Shown one piece after another: positions 1-8,946 of a DNA stretch of 64,000 nucleotides (its first letter is position 1; every line of letters starts with the position of its first letter). The stretch lies in NCBI RefSeq assembly GCF_034541975.1, contig NZ_JAVYJM010000001.1; one strand, 5' to 3'. Source of the DNA: Dermacoccus abyssi (lineage in GTDB: Bacteria > Actinomycetota > Actinomycetes > Actinomycetales > Dermatophilaceae). Both the position numbers and the translations under genes were made by a program. The notes below the pieces were generated by a model, which worked only from the letters and a program-made list of their open reading frames with translations, did no database searches and had not been told where the DNA came from.

Positions 1-2
1 TC

Positions 3-1031
3 TTCTCCGCGTCCGACCACGCCGACGTGTTCAACACCGTCACCGACGACCCGGAGCGCTCACAGGACACGTTCCGCCGCTCTGCGCTCATGGACAGCCA
101 CGTCTCGGCGCCGCTCAGTGCACCTCGCTCACCGGCATCGACGACCGAGGACAAGGCTCCGCGCCAGCAGACGATCGGACGCCAGCTGTCGACGCTCATC
201 CGCCGTCAGTTCCGCGTCATTGCGGCCGACCGGGGCTTTGTCGGATTCATGCTCCTGCTGCCCATCGCGCTGGCGGGCCTCGCCATGCTCGTGCCGGGCA
301 GCCACGGGCTGCACACCGTCTTCTTCGAGAAGGAAGTCGCGGCCGCAGGGGGTGATCCGAGCAAGGTCACGCTGACCCCCGAATCGAGTCAGATCATGAC
401 GCTCATCGTCATGGGTTCGGTGTTCATGGGCCTCGCCGCGACGATCCGAGAACTCGTCGCCGAGCGACCGATCTTCCTTCGGGAGAAGGCTGTCGGCCTC
501 TCCCCGTTCGCCTACATCGGGAGCAAGGCCGTCACGTACGGTCTGCTCATCGCCGTGCAGTGCGGCGTCATGGTGGCCCTCGTCATCCTCGGCAAGGGTG
601 CTCCGGACGCAGCAGTCACCCTCGGCAGCCCGATTCTCGAGACCTACCTCATCGCGTTCCTCACCGGTCTCGCGGCTGTCGGTATCGGCCTCGCGCTCTC
701 GAGCTTCGCGATGACGAACGAGCAGGTCATGCCGATGCTCGTCATCGTCATCATGGGCGCCCTGGTGTTCTCCGGCGGACTGTTCGACCTCAACTCGGCG
801 GCCATGCGCGCCATGGGCAGTATCTTCCCGAGCCGCTGGGGTCTCGCGCTCGGCGCACAGACCGCCGACGTGCACCAGAGCCTCACCATCCCCGGGCGCG
901 AGCGTGAGTGGGATCCGTTCTGGCTGCGCGACAGCAGCAAGTGGGCTCTCGGCGCTGCCATCCTCATCGTGCAGTTCGTCGTGGCCTTCCTCGCGGCCCT
1001 CGTGAGCACGCGCCGCCGCAAGAGCATGTGA
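3..1031 (+). CDS. ABC-2 type transporter, permease C-terminal part (partial)
   Basis: The reading frame is open to the left edge, so this is the 3' part of a longer gene. Visible: a hydrophilic linker (first ~65 residues), then a membrane domain with about six hydrophobic segments. After the second segment comes a polar loop of the ABCG type (RELVAERPIFLREK, then GLSPFAYIGSK), typical of ABC2_membrane domains that follow an ATPase in the same chain. It ends in a hydrophobic segment and a basic RRRKSM tail. Known for the family: export of lipids or drugs; some actinobacterial members carry FHA domains upstream. The substrate cannot be told. A GTG lies at 27, but in-frame residues before it fit the linker, so it is probably not the start. 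Confidence 0.8.
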   Translation, partial: FSASDHADVFNTVTDDPERSQDTFRRSALMDSHVSAPLSAPRSPASTTEDKAPRQQTIGRQLSTLIRRQFRVIAADRGFVGFMLLLPIALAGLAMLVPGSHGLHTVFFEKEVAAAGGDPSKVTLTPESSQIMTLIVMGSVFMGLAATIRELVAERPIFLREKAVGLSPFAYIGSKAVTYGLLIAVQCGVMVALVILGKGAPDAAVTLGSPILETYLIAFLTGLAAVGIGLALSSFAMTNEQVMPMLVIVIMGALVFSGGLFDLNSAAMRAMGSIFPSRWGLALGAQTADVHQSLTIPGREREWDPFWLRDSSKWALGAAILIVQFVVAFLAALVSTRRRKSM

Positions 1032-1047
1032 CGGCTGCGCGGGCGCC

Positions 1048-2088
1048 TCAGTAGCGCAGGTCGCTCCAGACGCCCGCGTGGTCCGTGCCCTCCACGGTGA
1101 CGATGCCCGCCTGCTCCGGCACGAAGCCGCGGGTCAGGATGTGGTCGATCTGGCTGAAGGCCGGGATCGAGCCGCCCATCGGCCACGTGGGGCGCCAAGC
1201 ACCGTGGACGTGCGGATAGGCGTCCACCATCCCGCGGGACAACTGCCGGAACGCGGGGTGGGCTCTCGAGGCATTGAAGTCCCCCGCCATGACGACGTGC
1301 TCGGCTGTCCGCTCACGCTGCCACTCCCCCTCCGCCCGTAGCTGGGGACGCCACTGCGCGACACCGTCGCGAAGCGGCGGGTAGGTGTGAACGCCCTTGA
1401 CGACGATCTGTGCACCCGGTGCGTGCACGCGTACGACAGGCGACTGGAGATCCCACGGGCCGAGCTCGGTGTCGGAGTCCAGCGTCTCGGTCGGGAACCT
1501 CGACAGGATCACGGTCCCGCGTGAGCCGTCGTCGATCATGCCGCGTGAGCGGTGCGGAAAGCGCTGGGCGAGGCCTGCGTCGTCGAGGGAGCGCAGACGC
1601 GCCGTCGTCATCTCGACGAAGACGACGACGTCCGGATTCGTCTCGCGAACCGCCTCCATGACGGAGGCCGTTTCCGCTTCTCCCAGTTCGCTGTTGAGGG
1701 AGAGCACACGAAGATGGTGATCGCCGGCCCTGGTTGCGACCTCGCGTGGCACCTCCGGGTGACTGCTCAGGGCGACGGCGGCAGCGAGTGTGCTCACCAC
1801 GAGCGGCACCAGCGCGACGAAGCTCGCTCGTGTTCGCACAACGAGCGTGAGGGCGAGGCAACCGAACGCGGCGATGATCCACACCGGCGTGAGGGCCTGA
1901 AGGACCGGCACGACGTTCCCGGCGAGCACATCAACCCACATGAGGGAAGCGAGGAACGCCACCCCGAGCGACGCGGCCGCCACGAACCGGCCTGCGGTAC
2001 GCCGCAACGGCGGAACTCCACGACCGCTCGGACCGACGCCGTGCCGCTGAGCCGACGCCGTGAAATCAGCGGGACCGGGCTCGCTCAT
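1048..2088 (-). CDS. Endonuclease/exonuclease/phosphatase (EEP) family membrane protein
   Basis: 346 residues. The N-terminal ~110 residues hold three hydrophobic segments; the rest is an EEP (DNase I-like) domain facing out of or into the cell. Motifs seen: an early acidic residue in VVVFVEMTT, GDFNAS (metal/catalytic Asp and Asn), QIDHIL, and the C-terminal TDHAGVWSDL with the catalytic Asp-His pair. This architecture is common in actinobacteria as an uncharacterised EEP protein; it may act on lipids, nucleic acid or phosphoesters. The ATG overlaps the stop of the upstream S4 gene by four bases (ATGA), so the two are translationally coupled. Substrate unknown. Confidence 0.85.
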   Translation of the reverse strand: MSEPGPADFTASAQRHGVGPSGRGVPPLRRTAGRFVAAASLGVAFLASLMWVDVLAGNVVPVLQALTPVWIIAAFGCLALTLVVRTRASFVALVPLVVSTLAAAVALSSHPEVPREVATRAGDHHLRVLSLNSELGEAETASVMEAVRETNPDVVVFVEMTTARLRSLDDAGLAQRFPHRSRGMIDDGSRGTVILSRFPTETLDSDTELGPWDLQSPVVRVHAPGAQIVVKGVHTYPPLRDGVAQWRPQLRAEGEWQRERTAEHVVMAGDFNASRAHPAFRQLSRGMVDAYPHVHGAWRPTWPMGGSIPAFSQIDHILTRGFVPEQAGIVTVEGTDHAGVWSDLRY

Positions 2089-2471
2089 CCGCGCAAGACC
2101 TGTCGCAGTCGGTCCATCTCCCGACGGTCCTTCTTCGTCGGACGCCCTGCACCGCGGTCGCGTACGGGCACCTGCGGGATGACCTCGCGGGGGCGCTCCG
2201 GGGTGCGGTCGTCGTAGCAGCGTGCCGCGACGGGGGCGCCGACGCGCTTGCTGATGAGGTCCACGACCCCGAGGATCCGATCGAAGCCGTGCTGACGAAC
2301 GCGCACCTCGTCACCGACGGAGACGTTCGTGGCGGGTTTCGCGCTCACACCGTTGATTCTCACGTGACCGGCCTTGCAGCCGCTCGTCGCGGCCGAGCGT
2401 GTCTTGTAGACGCGCACGGACCACAGCCACACGTCGACGCGGACGCTGCCGCGCTTTACAGGAGTGCTCAC
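2085..2471 (-). CDS. S4-domain RNA-binding protein (Hsp15-like)
   Basis: 128 residues. The S4 domain sits at the N-terminus (VRVDVWLWSVRVYKTRSAA, then a conserved GHVRINGVSAKPA stretch and VSVGDEVRV), followed by a basic tail ending in KKDRREMDRLRQ. This layout matches the Hsp15/YrfH family, which binds stalled 50S subunits carrying nascent chains in E. coli; that role is family knowledge, not shown here. It is the first gene of a two-gene unit with the EEP protein. The start is ATG at 2471. Confidence 0.85.
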   Translation of the reverse strand: MSTPVKRGSVRVDVWLWSVRVYKTRSAATSGCKAGHVRINGVSAKPATNVSVGDEVRVRQHGFDRILGVVDLISKRVGAPVAARCYDDRTPERPREVIPQVPVRDRGAGRPTKKDRREMDRLRQVLRG

Positions 2472-2555
2472 CCGCTCAGCCTAGGCAGGCAGGCTGCGGC
2501 CCGACTGCATGTTCGCTCCGAGAACGCCCCTGGAGCCTCGAGGAGACGAAGAGAC

Positions 2556-2591
2556 GACGTCCGCTCCTCGCCGGAGCGAGGAACGGACGTC
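2556..2591 (-). terminator. Hairpin after the secreted-protein gene
   Basis: Inverted repeat GACGTCCG-CT-CCTCGC / GCGAGG-AA-CGGACGTC lies 15 bases past the stop of the leftward gene at 2606. The run after it is only modestly T-rich, so termination is likely but not certain. Confidence 0.6.
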
Positions 2592-2605
2592 GAAGGGCTG
2601 AGCGA

Positions 2606-3673
2606 TCAGTGCATGAACCGCCGGCGTAGGAGAACCGCACCTGCGGCGAGCACCCCCGCAACGGCCAGGCCCGTCAGGCTCACGCGAGAACTCGCCGCCG
2701 TGTGCCCCGGCGCCTCGTAGTCGGTCTGCACAGTCGGTCCGACGGCCGCAGGGGCCTGAGCCTGCGGCGCTGCTACCGGCACGGCAGCAGGACGGGCCAC
2801 CACAGGCGACGCGGGGCGCGGGGCGACTGCACGCGGCGTGGCAACCGGGGCCTTCGGCGCCATCGGCTTCGAGACGGGCTTCGGGGCCACGACACCGCAG
2901 CGCAGCGACGTCGAGGTGCGGGCGCCGACGGCACCCGTGGCCGGGTTGACGAAGGCGACCGCGTGGCGGCCGTTCGGCACACCGATGGCTCCGTAGTCGT
3001 GGCTCTGCGGCAGCACTCGGGCGCCGGCGTACCCGCGACCGTCGAGGGTGACGTTCCAACGCGCTTCGGTCGCCGCAAGGTTGATCGCCCAGACGCCGAT
3101 GTAGCCCTGGCCCTTGTCGCACACGGAGCCGAGAATCTCGACCGCCGCGGGATAGCGGATACCCATTTCCTCCGCGATCTGGTGACGCTCGGCCACCGAG
3201 GCGTTCTTGATCGTCCAGGCGAGGATCTCGTCGTCGTTCGTCGCGTCCTCGGGGTTCTTCGGCGCCTTCATACCGAAGACCTTCTCCGGCACGGCGCCGG
3301 AGGGCTTCGACGTGGGCTCTCCCGCTGGCGTCTTGACCGGCATCGTGGCTGCGGGCTTCGGCGCAGGTGTCACCGTCGCGGACCGCTCGAGCGTTGTGGC
3401 GGCGGCCGGGCCCGCGGACGGGACGGTTGCTGCGGGCACAGTCTGAGGGGCTCGCGTCGCCCTCGCCGCGTCGGTCTCCTCCGCAGCCTCCTGCTGGCCC
3501 GTCGTTGCCGGAGCCACCTTCGCCGCGTCGTCGGCCGTCAGCACGACCGGGGGCGTGACATCGGCGGCCGCTGCACTGGGGGCGATGGCGAGCCCGCCGA
3601 GAACGAGTGCGGGGAAGAACGCCGAAGTGACGGCGGTGCGACGCAGACGCGTACGCAGGAGGGAAGAGGGCAC
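2606..3673 (-). CDS. Secreted, C-terminally membrane-anchored protein of unknown function
   Basis: Start chosen at the GTG at 3673: GGAG lies five bases upstream and the product then begins with a classic signal peptide (basic LLRTRLRRT, hydrophobic FFPALVLGGLAIA, then PSAAAA). Longer in-frame starts at 3766 and 3856 lack a ribosome site and would bury the signal. After a Pro/Ala/Thr-rich linker of ~110 residues comes a compact domain of ~140 residues with two cysteines (GSVCDKGQGYIGVWAIN near its start, SLRCG at its end). The C-terminus is a hydrophobic helix followed by LLRRRFMH, which looks like a cell-wall sorting tail, but no LPXTG motif is visible. Not recognised as a named family. Confidence 0.7.
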   Translation of the reverse strand: MPSSLLRTRLRRTAVTSAFFPALVLGGLAIAPSAAAADVTPPVVLTADDAAKVAPATTGQQEAAEETDAARATRAPQTVPAATVPSAGPAAATTLERSATVTPAPKPAATMPVKTPAGEPTSKPSGAVPEKVFGMKAPKNPEDATNDDEILAWTIKNASVAERHQIAEEMGIRYPAAVEILGSVCDKGQGYIGVWAINLAATEARWNVTLDGRGYAGARVLPQSHDYGAIGVPNGRHAVAFVNPATGAVGARTSTSLRCGVVAPKPVSKPMAPKAPVATPRAVAPRPASPVVARPAAVPVAAPQAQAPAAVGPTVQTDYEAPGHTAASSRVSLTGLAVAGVLAAGAVLLRRRFMH

Positions 3674-3797
3674 GAAGACTCCGGGGAAAGCGCAGAAGAA
3701 GGCGCGACGACGTCGCAAGACGAATCGTCCCACGCGCTCGGCCCGGAGAGGACACCCAGCTGACATTGTGACCAACTTGTTGCGTGAGCACGCAAAA

Positions 3798-3827
3798 GGC
3801 CCGGAACCTCGTACGAGATTCCGGGCC
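3798..3827 (-). terminator. Strong hairpin at the left island boundary (leftward terminator)
   Basis: GGCCCGGAA and TTCCGGGCC arms with a CTCGTACGAG core form an almost perfect 30-base inverted repeat, followed on the minus strand by TTTT. It faces leftward although no leftward gene ends near it now. It sits at the junction between core genome and island, and resembles the tRNA terminator at 12434 in design. It may be the original tRNA-fMet terminator, pushed away when the island entered; that is inference. Confidence 0.6.
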
Positions 3828-3838
3828 TCCGCGACGGG

Positions 3839-5605
3839 CGGTGCATCGCCGGGCACGACGCGACCGCCGACCTCCTGGCTGCGGCATCGGAGGCGGAAGC
3901 CAACATTCAGAAGCTCGCGCCTCCATCAGTCGCGGGACGCGCCGAGTTGGGGCGCCTCCTCGACCCGTCCCTGGCGTTTCAGTCCTACCTCCCGAGCGGG
4001 ACGTCGAATGTCGAACTCATCGACGTACCGCTGGCTCAGCGGGCAAACGCCGGAGTTGGGTCGGTCATCCACGCTGCGAAGGCAGCAAAGGACGCCGCCT
4101 CTCGCGCTCGCAAGGCCGCCGAGGACGTCCAGGCAAATGACGTCGCTAACGCACTCAAGGCGATGGACCTCGATGCGCTGCGCAAGGCGTCGACCAACAC
4201 GGAGCGCTTCCGCACAGCTCCGTTGGAGGCGTACGCCCTACACAACGTCTGGGACGTGCTCAAGTTCCAGGAGAAGTATCTCCTCGCATCGCTCTCGGGC
4301 TTGGGCGAGACCTCGGCGAAAGCCATCACTCAGGCATCGCTCCGACTCCTGGAAGCTGTGCGCGATGAGACTCCGGTCCGGATCGACGTGAAGCGCCGGT
4401 CGAAGAAGACCGAGGCACTCCTCGATGCGCTTCGTCAGTGGGATGCCGCCCGGAGGTTCGACCCGAGCAAGGAAGAAGTCGCCCTGGCGAAGGGGCTCGA
4501 AGCTCTCTTCAAGGCCAACCGGTCCGCCGAAGCAGTCGTTACCTTCAACCGCGGTCCGAGCCCTGCCGGCGGCCACGTCGTCGAGACCCTTGCCGACGCG
4601 CTGAAGCGCAGCGCGCCCGCCAGCACGGATGGCGATATCTGGACCGACTTCTTGTCCCGCCCCTCCGACTACTTCGGGATGCTGACCGAACTCGGGTTAG
4701 TCACCGAGGACGAGAAGAAGATGCACGGTGACCTCCCCGAAGAGAGCATCGAAGCCGTGCGCGCGAAGGAGTTGAAGCGCGACTATCTGACTGCGTCGCT
4801 CCGCACCTATCAGAGTTTTGGCGCCAGGTTTGCCCTCGTGCAGGAGAAGGTCGTCATCGGCGACGAGATGGGCCTCGGCAAGACTGTGGAAGCCCTCGCG
4901 ATCTTCACCCACCTGCGAGCAACCGGGCACTCCCACTTCCTCGTGGTCTGCCCCGCTGCGGTTGTCAGCAACTGGATTCGCGAGACCGCGAAGCACACGA
5001 AGCTCAGCGCCTCTCGACTCCACGGCCCACTCTGGGAGCGCAAGTACGCGGCGAAGTCCTGGCTTCGCAACGGCGGCGTCGCCGTGACGACGTACGACCT
5101 ACTGCCGTGGGCACGGGAGCACCTCAACAACGTTGAGGTCGCCTCAGCAGTCTTCGACGAGGCGCACTACATCAAGAATCCCAACGCCAAGCGATCCCTC
5201 GCTGCGGCCGAAGTCATGGACGCACTCAAGTACGTCGTTCTCATGACTGGCACGCTCTTGAAAACAGCGTTCAGGAGTTCCGCAACCTGATCGGCTACAT
5301 CCGCTCCGACCTGTCCGAGTCGGCACCGGAGTTCTTGGCGTCGAAGTTCCGCAAACATGTCGCGCCCGCTTACCTCCGTCGAAATCAAGAGGACGTGCTC
5401 ACGGAGCTTCCCGAGCTGGTCGAGGTCGACGAGTGGATGGGCATGTCGGACGCCGACGAGCGGTCGTACCGCGCCGCTGTGCAGGAGGGGCACTTCATGT
5501 TGATGCGCCGCGCGGCGATGTTGTCGTCTCGGTCGCTCAAGGTGGAGCGCCTCTTGGAGATCGTCGAGGAAGCAGAGTCAAACGGCCGCGAGGTGATCGT
5601 GTGCT
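3839..5605 (+). pseudogene. SNF2-family helicase, truncated at both ends and frameshifted
   Basis: The frame reads well from about 3839 without a convincing start (TTG at 3947 is internal to protein-like sequence), so the 5' end is missing. Residues show an N-terminal region with a helix-hairpin-helix-like SGLGETSAKAI, then SNF2 motifs: I GDEMGLGKT, Ia VVCPAAVVSNW, II DEAH, III LMTGT. At about 5263 one G is missing (CTC TTG [G]AA AAC); in the next frame the protein continues as ENSVQEFRNLIGYIRSDL, FRKHVAPAYLRR and on to GREVIVCW at about 5605, where it breaks off before helicase motifs IV-VI. Such helicases occur in defence loci and mobile elements. It cannot make an active enzyme as it stands. 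Confidence 0.8.
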
Positions 5606-6092
5606 GGACGTGCTCGTCGACCTCGACCTGTTCCGGCGATTGAGGGCTCGGGGCGAAGCCCGGGGTGCTGAGGGAATCGAGGATCTGAGGACCGCGATGT
5701 CACTGGTCCAAGGGCTGCCCTTCAGCTTGCTACGCGACCGCGGCTGGAGCTGGCTGCTAGACACCGAGCGAGTCCACGAGACCGTCGGCTGCGCGATTGT
5801 CGACACCACGCACCTCCTCGTAGTCGACTCGCTCGAAAAGGGTCAGCTCGACGTGGCCCGGACCATCGCCGAGACCGCCTGCGTGGCCGTACCGTACGAC
5901 GACATCTGCCGCCTCGATCTGGTCAAGGTCGCAGCCGCCGAGGGCCACGGCGACGCGGTCGACCAGATGCTGAACGAAGACATCTTCAACCGCACCGACG
6001 ACTACCTGCCGCCCATCGACCCACCGAAGCGGACCAAGGATGTCGTTGCCAAGGAGGGCTGGGGCAACTCGCGGCCACACCGCCGAGGTTGA
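5604..6092 (+). pseudogene. C-terminal remnant of a BTAD-domain protein
   Basis: About 160 codons in a frame different from the helicase piece: VLVDLDLFRRLRARGEARG, then LVQGLPFSLLRDRGWSWL, VDTTHLLVVDSL and NEDIFNRTDDYLPPIDPP. This matches the end of bacterial transcriptional activator (BTAD) domains, which follow LysM/winged-helix parts in proteins of actinobacterial integrative elements. No start and no N-terminal domain are present; the sequence begins where the SNF2 reading breaks off, so a deletion joined the two genes. It ends 15 bases before the stop of the convergent GmrSD gene. Confidence 0.6.
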
Positions 6093-6107
6093 ACGCAAGC
6101 AGGCTCG

Positions 6108-7964
6108 TCAGTCCTCGTCGTCCACTTCCAGCGGGACCGCCGCAGCGGCGACTGTCCCGGCACCGATGAGCCCTTCGAGCTTGTCCTTGAGAAGCGCTCG
6201 ACGCTTCTCGACGAAGGCCTTGAAGTCAGCAAAGTCGAGGCTCACTCCTGGCGGGATCAGCGGGTCGAGGGTTGTCTTGCCGAGCCGTGGTTCAAGCCAG
6301 TCCTGGAGCGGCTTGTCCTGCTTTGAGGTGTTCTCACTCTCGGTAAGCAGCCAGAGGTTGCCGATGCCGTTCCAGTTCGATCGATCCTCGTAGAAAGCCC
6401 GTAGGTCGGCGTCCCTATCGAGGAAGTCTCGCTTGTCCAATCGGTCCTTCCCAAACTCGGCGGCTGGGTGAAGGTGATCTGCATGGAGGAGTTGCTGGAT
6501 GTCGACGTCGGGCTGGAGTAGGGCGAGGATCGAGTAGCAACTCGGATCGTCCTTCTGCGTAGTTAGCAGTCGGTCGACAAGGGCGTCATCGAAAGTCAGA
6601 TCGCGAGCAGTGCCCCGGTATCCGGCGAGGATCTTGCTGAGCGGGAACCCGTCTGGGTCGTGGAGGTTGTCACGGATCACTCTGCGAAGGCTGGTGAGCA
6701 GAGCGTCCGCCGAACGACCGAAGACACCGCGGAGCAGTGACATCAGGAGCCATTTGCGGATCTTCATGCGATCCTCGCGGTGAGCGATCGGCTTATTGAT
6801 CGTTACGAAGCGTCCGCGTGCCCCTGCCGATGCGGCCCGATCCTTATGGAACAAGTAGTAGGCGATCGGCAAGACTGCGTTCTTGGCCCGGAGGGACGCG
6901 TCGTTGAGCCCGAACGATGCGATCAGCCGGAAGGACTCGGTCACGGCATCTCGGATGTCCTCCCAGTCGTCCCGGATCTTCGCGACGTTGGTGGCGTCGA
7001 AGTTCCGCGCCTGGAAGCGGACGTCAGCTTCTGTCACCATCACGGCGGCCTTCATGACGAGGTCGCGGTCGATGGAAAACCCAAACTCGACGCGGACAAG
7101 GTTGACCAACTCGTCGACACGGTCGCGCGCGTCTTCCCAGTTGGCAGACATGATCGACATGAGGAGGTCGGAGAAGCGGAGCGGTGTGCCGCCTTCGTTG
7201 GTCCGGATGAAGATGTCGAGGACGCGTCCGATGTCTTGGCTTTCCTCGACGAAGTAGTTCAGGATCGCCTCCCTCCGGATGGCGAAGTACAGGCGCCGGA
7301 GGGTTTTGCGGGCGAACTGGTTCCGACCGTGCCCCACCTGTTCGAGGTAATCCATGACGTGGTCGACGATCTCGTCGTCGGTCTCCACCGCTGGGAACTG
7401 GAGGATCTCGCCGACCTCGAACCAGAGGTTCTCGTCGTCCTTCGGCATATTCGCCACTGCCTCGGCAGTGAGGAACCGGAAGTCGTAGATGAGCTGGTCG
7501 TCGTTCTTCTCGGGGTCGAGGCCAGCCGCAAGGTTGAGATACAACCTCCGTGGCGGCAGAACAGCGGGGTCGTACGCCTTCGGCCACCACACTCGATGCT
7601 TCTTGACCGCGTAGGTCCCCTTGAGTCCGATGTAGAGCGACGTCAACCGTTGCTGGCCGTCGATCACCGCGTGGAACTCGCCATGGCCCTTGGTGTCGAA
7701 GTCCGGGTTGTTCTCCGCGAAGCGCTCGACGTACTTGGTCAAGAACTCGTAGAACCGGAAACCTTCGCGGATCTCGGCCGAGTCGACCTTCCACAGCATC
7801 AGGCTGTTGACCGGATAGTGCTGCATGACCGAGTCGAAAAGGCGGCACACCTGACCCATGTCCCACGTGAACTTGCGCTGGATGGAAGGCAACAGGTACC
7901 GCCGCTCCGCGATGTTCTTCATCGCGGACTCGATCGTGATCGCCTTCTCGTAGCCGCCTGCCAT
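6108..7964 (-). CDS. GmrSD-like type IV restriction nuclease (DUF262 + DUF1524 HNH)
   Basis: 618 residues, uninterrupted. The N-terminal DUF262 (GmrS-type) domain has the nucleotide/DNA-contact signature DGQQRL at 102-107 and LPSIQRKFTW near 25-34. The C-terminal DUF1524 HNH-type nuclease has DHLHP at 496-500, IGNLWLLT near 534-541 and an N-x-x-K pair near 545-548. Known for the family: single-chain GmrSD proteins cut modified (for example glucosylated hydroxymethylcytosine) phage DNA, using NTP. The ATG at 7964 has AGAGGA six bases upstream. Only 31 bases separate it from an IS3 element transcribed in the same direction, so its own promoter is probably lost and it may depend on read-through. 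It is the only large non-transposon gene of the island that is whole. Confidence 0.85.
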   Translation of the reverse strand: MAGGYEKAITIESAMKNIAERRYLLPSIQRKFTWDMGQVCRLFDSVMQHYPVNSLMLWKVDSAEIREGFRFYEFLTKYVERFAENNPDFDTKGHGEFHAVIDGQQRLTSLYIGLKGTYAVKKHRVWWPKAYDPAVLPPRRLYLNLAAGLDPEKNDDQLIYDFRFLTAEAVANMPKDDENLWFEVGEILQFPAVETDDEIVDHVMDYLEQVGHGRNQFARKTLRRLYFAIRREAILNYFVEESQDIGRVLDIFIRTNEGGTPLRFSDLLMSIMSANWEDARDRVDELVNLVRVEFGFSIDRDLVMKAAVMVTEADVRFQARNFDATNVAKIRDDWEDIRDAVTESFRLIASFGLNDASLRAKNAVLPIAYYLFHKDRAASAGARGRFVTINKPIAHREDRMKIRKWLLMSLLRGVFGRSADALLTSLRRVIRDNLHDPDGFPLSKILAGYRGTARDLTFDDALVDRLLTTQKDDPSCYSILALLQPDVDIQQLLHADHLHPAAEFGKDRLDKRDFLDRDADLRAFYEDRSNWNGIGNLWLLTESENTSKQDKPLQDWLEPRLGKTTLDPLIPPGVSLDFADFKAFVEKRRALLKDKLEGLIGAGTVAAAAVPLEVDDED

Positions 7965-8013
7965 GCCTATCCTCTTTCGCCTGCGTTGCGAGGTCTGAAT
8001 CGCCCCGGGTTTG

Positions 8014-8946
8014 TTAGAGGCTGAGTAATGCCGTCTCGGCGGGTGCCGTGACGGTGTGTTGCTGATCGTAGGCCTGTTCGAACTCGACCGGCGGGATAAG
8101 CCCGATTTCGCCGTGCAAGCGTTTGTGGTTGAACCAGTCGACGTACTCGGCGATCGCGATTTCTAGCTCGTCGATGTTCTTCCACGGGCCGCGGTTTCGG
8201 ACGAGTTCAGCCTTGAACAACGAGTTGAACGCTTCAGCCAAGGCGTTGTCGTACGAATCGCCCGTCGTCCCGACAGACGCGACCGCGCCGGCTTCACCAA
8301 GGCGTTGGGTGTAGCGAACCGCGACGTACTGAACGCCTCGGTCGCTGTGGTGGGTCAACCCCGTCACGTCCTGCCCGTCCCGCCGGCGGGTCCACAAACC
8401 CATTTCTAGGGCGTCTAGCTCCAGGTCGGTGCGCAGCGATTTCGACACCTGCCAGCCCACGACGCGGCGCGAGTAGACGTCGATGACGAACGCGGCGTAA
8501 GCCCATCCGCTGAATGTTCGGCAGTACGTGATGTCCGCGACCCACAACTTGTTCGGTGCGGTGGCGGTGAAGTCCCGCTCGACCAAGTCCGGGCGATCAT
8601 CCGGCCCGCGTCCAGGGACCGTGGTGCGGGGGCCTTTCGCACGGCTGACACCGCGAAGGCCAGCATCACGCATGAGGCGTTCCACGGTGCAGCGGGCCAC
8701 GGCAATGCCCTCACGTACGAGTTCAGCGTGCACCTTCCGGGCGCCGTACACACCGTAGTTGTCCGTGTGGACCCGGCGAATCTGCGCCGTCACGTGTTCG
8801 TCGCGCACCGATCGCGGCGCCGGCTGGCGCGTCTTGGTGGCGTAGTACGTGCTCGGTGCGATCTTGACCCCAGCCTCGGTGAGGTTGCGACAGATCGGCT
8901 CGACACCGAACCCGTGCTTGTGAGCGTCGATGAACTCCACGATCAA
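8014..8946 (-). CDS. IS3-family transposase OrfB (DDE integrase domain)
   Basis: About 310 codons, complete. A HTH_21-like region (KIAPSTYYATKTR, then HTDNYGVYGARKVHAEL) precedes the rve core with the DDE triad: Asp in LWVADITYCRTF, Asp in THHSDRGVQY and Glu in NALAEAFNSLFKAEL. The called TTG start at 8946 lies in the -1 frame relative to orfA and just before its stop at 8943, so OrfB is most likely made as an OrfAB fusion by frameshift near the CGACCGCCCAC stretch. With orfA stopped by a nonsense codon, the fusion should be made poorly or not at all. Confidence 0.88.
   Translation of the reverse strand: MIVEFIDAHKHGFGVEPICRNLTEAGVKIAPSTYYATKTRQPAPRSVRDEHVTAQIRRVHTDNYGVYGARKVHAELVREGIAVARCTVERLMRDAGLRGVSRAKGPRTTVPGRGPDDRPDLVERDFTATAPNKLWVADITYCRTFSGWAYAAFVIDVYSRRVVGWQVSKSLRTDLELDALEMGLWTRRRDGQDVTGLTHHSDRGVQYVAVRYTQRLGEAGAVASVGTTGDSYDNALAEAFNSLFKAELVRNRGPWKNIDELEIAIAEYVDWFNHKRLHGEIGLIPPVEFEQAYDQQHTVTAPAETALLSL

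Noticed and set aside
3674..3797. c-di-AMP (ydaO-type) riboswitch before the secreted protein gene
   Set aside because: Such riboswitches precede many actinobacterial cell-wall genes, but the conserved ydaO blocks were not found here.
3780..3960. Left attachment site as a copy of the tRNA-fMet 3' end
   Set aside because: No repeat of the tRNA 3' end (TAGCGGGGACAGG or part of it) was found near the left boundary.
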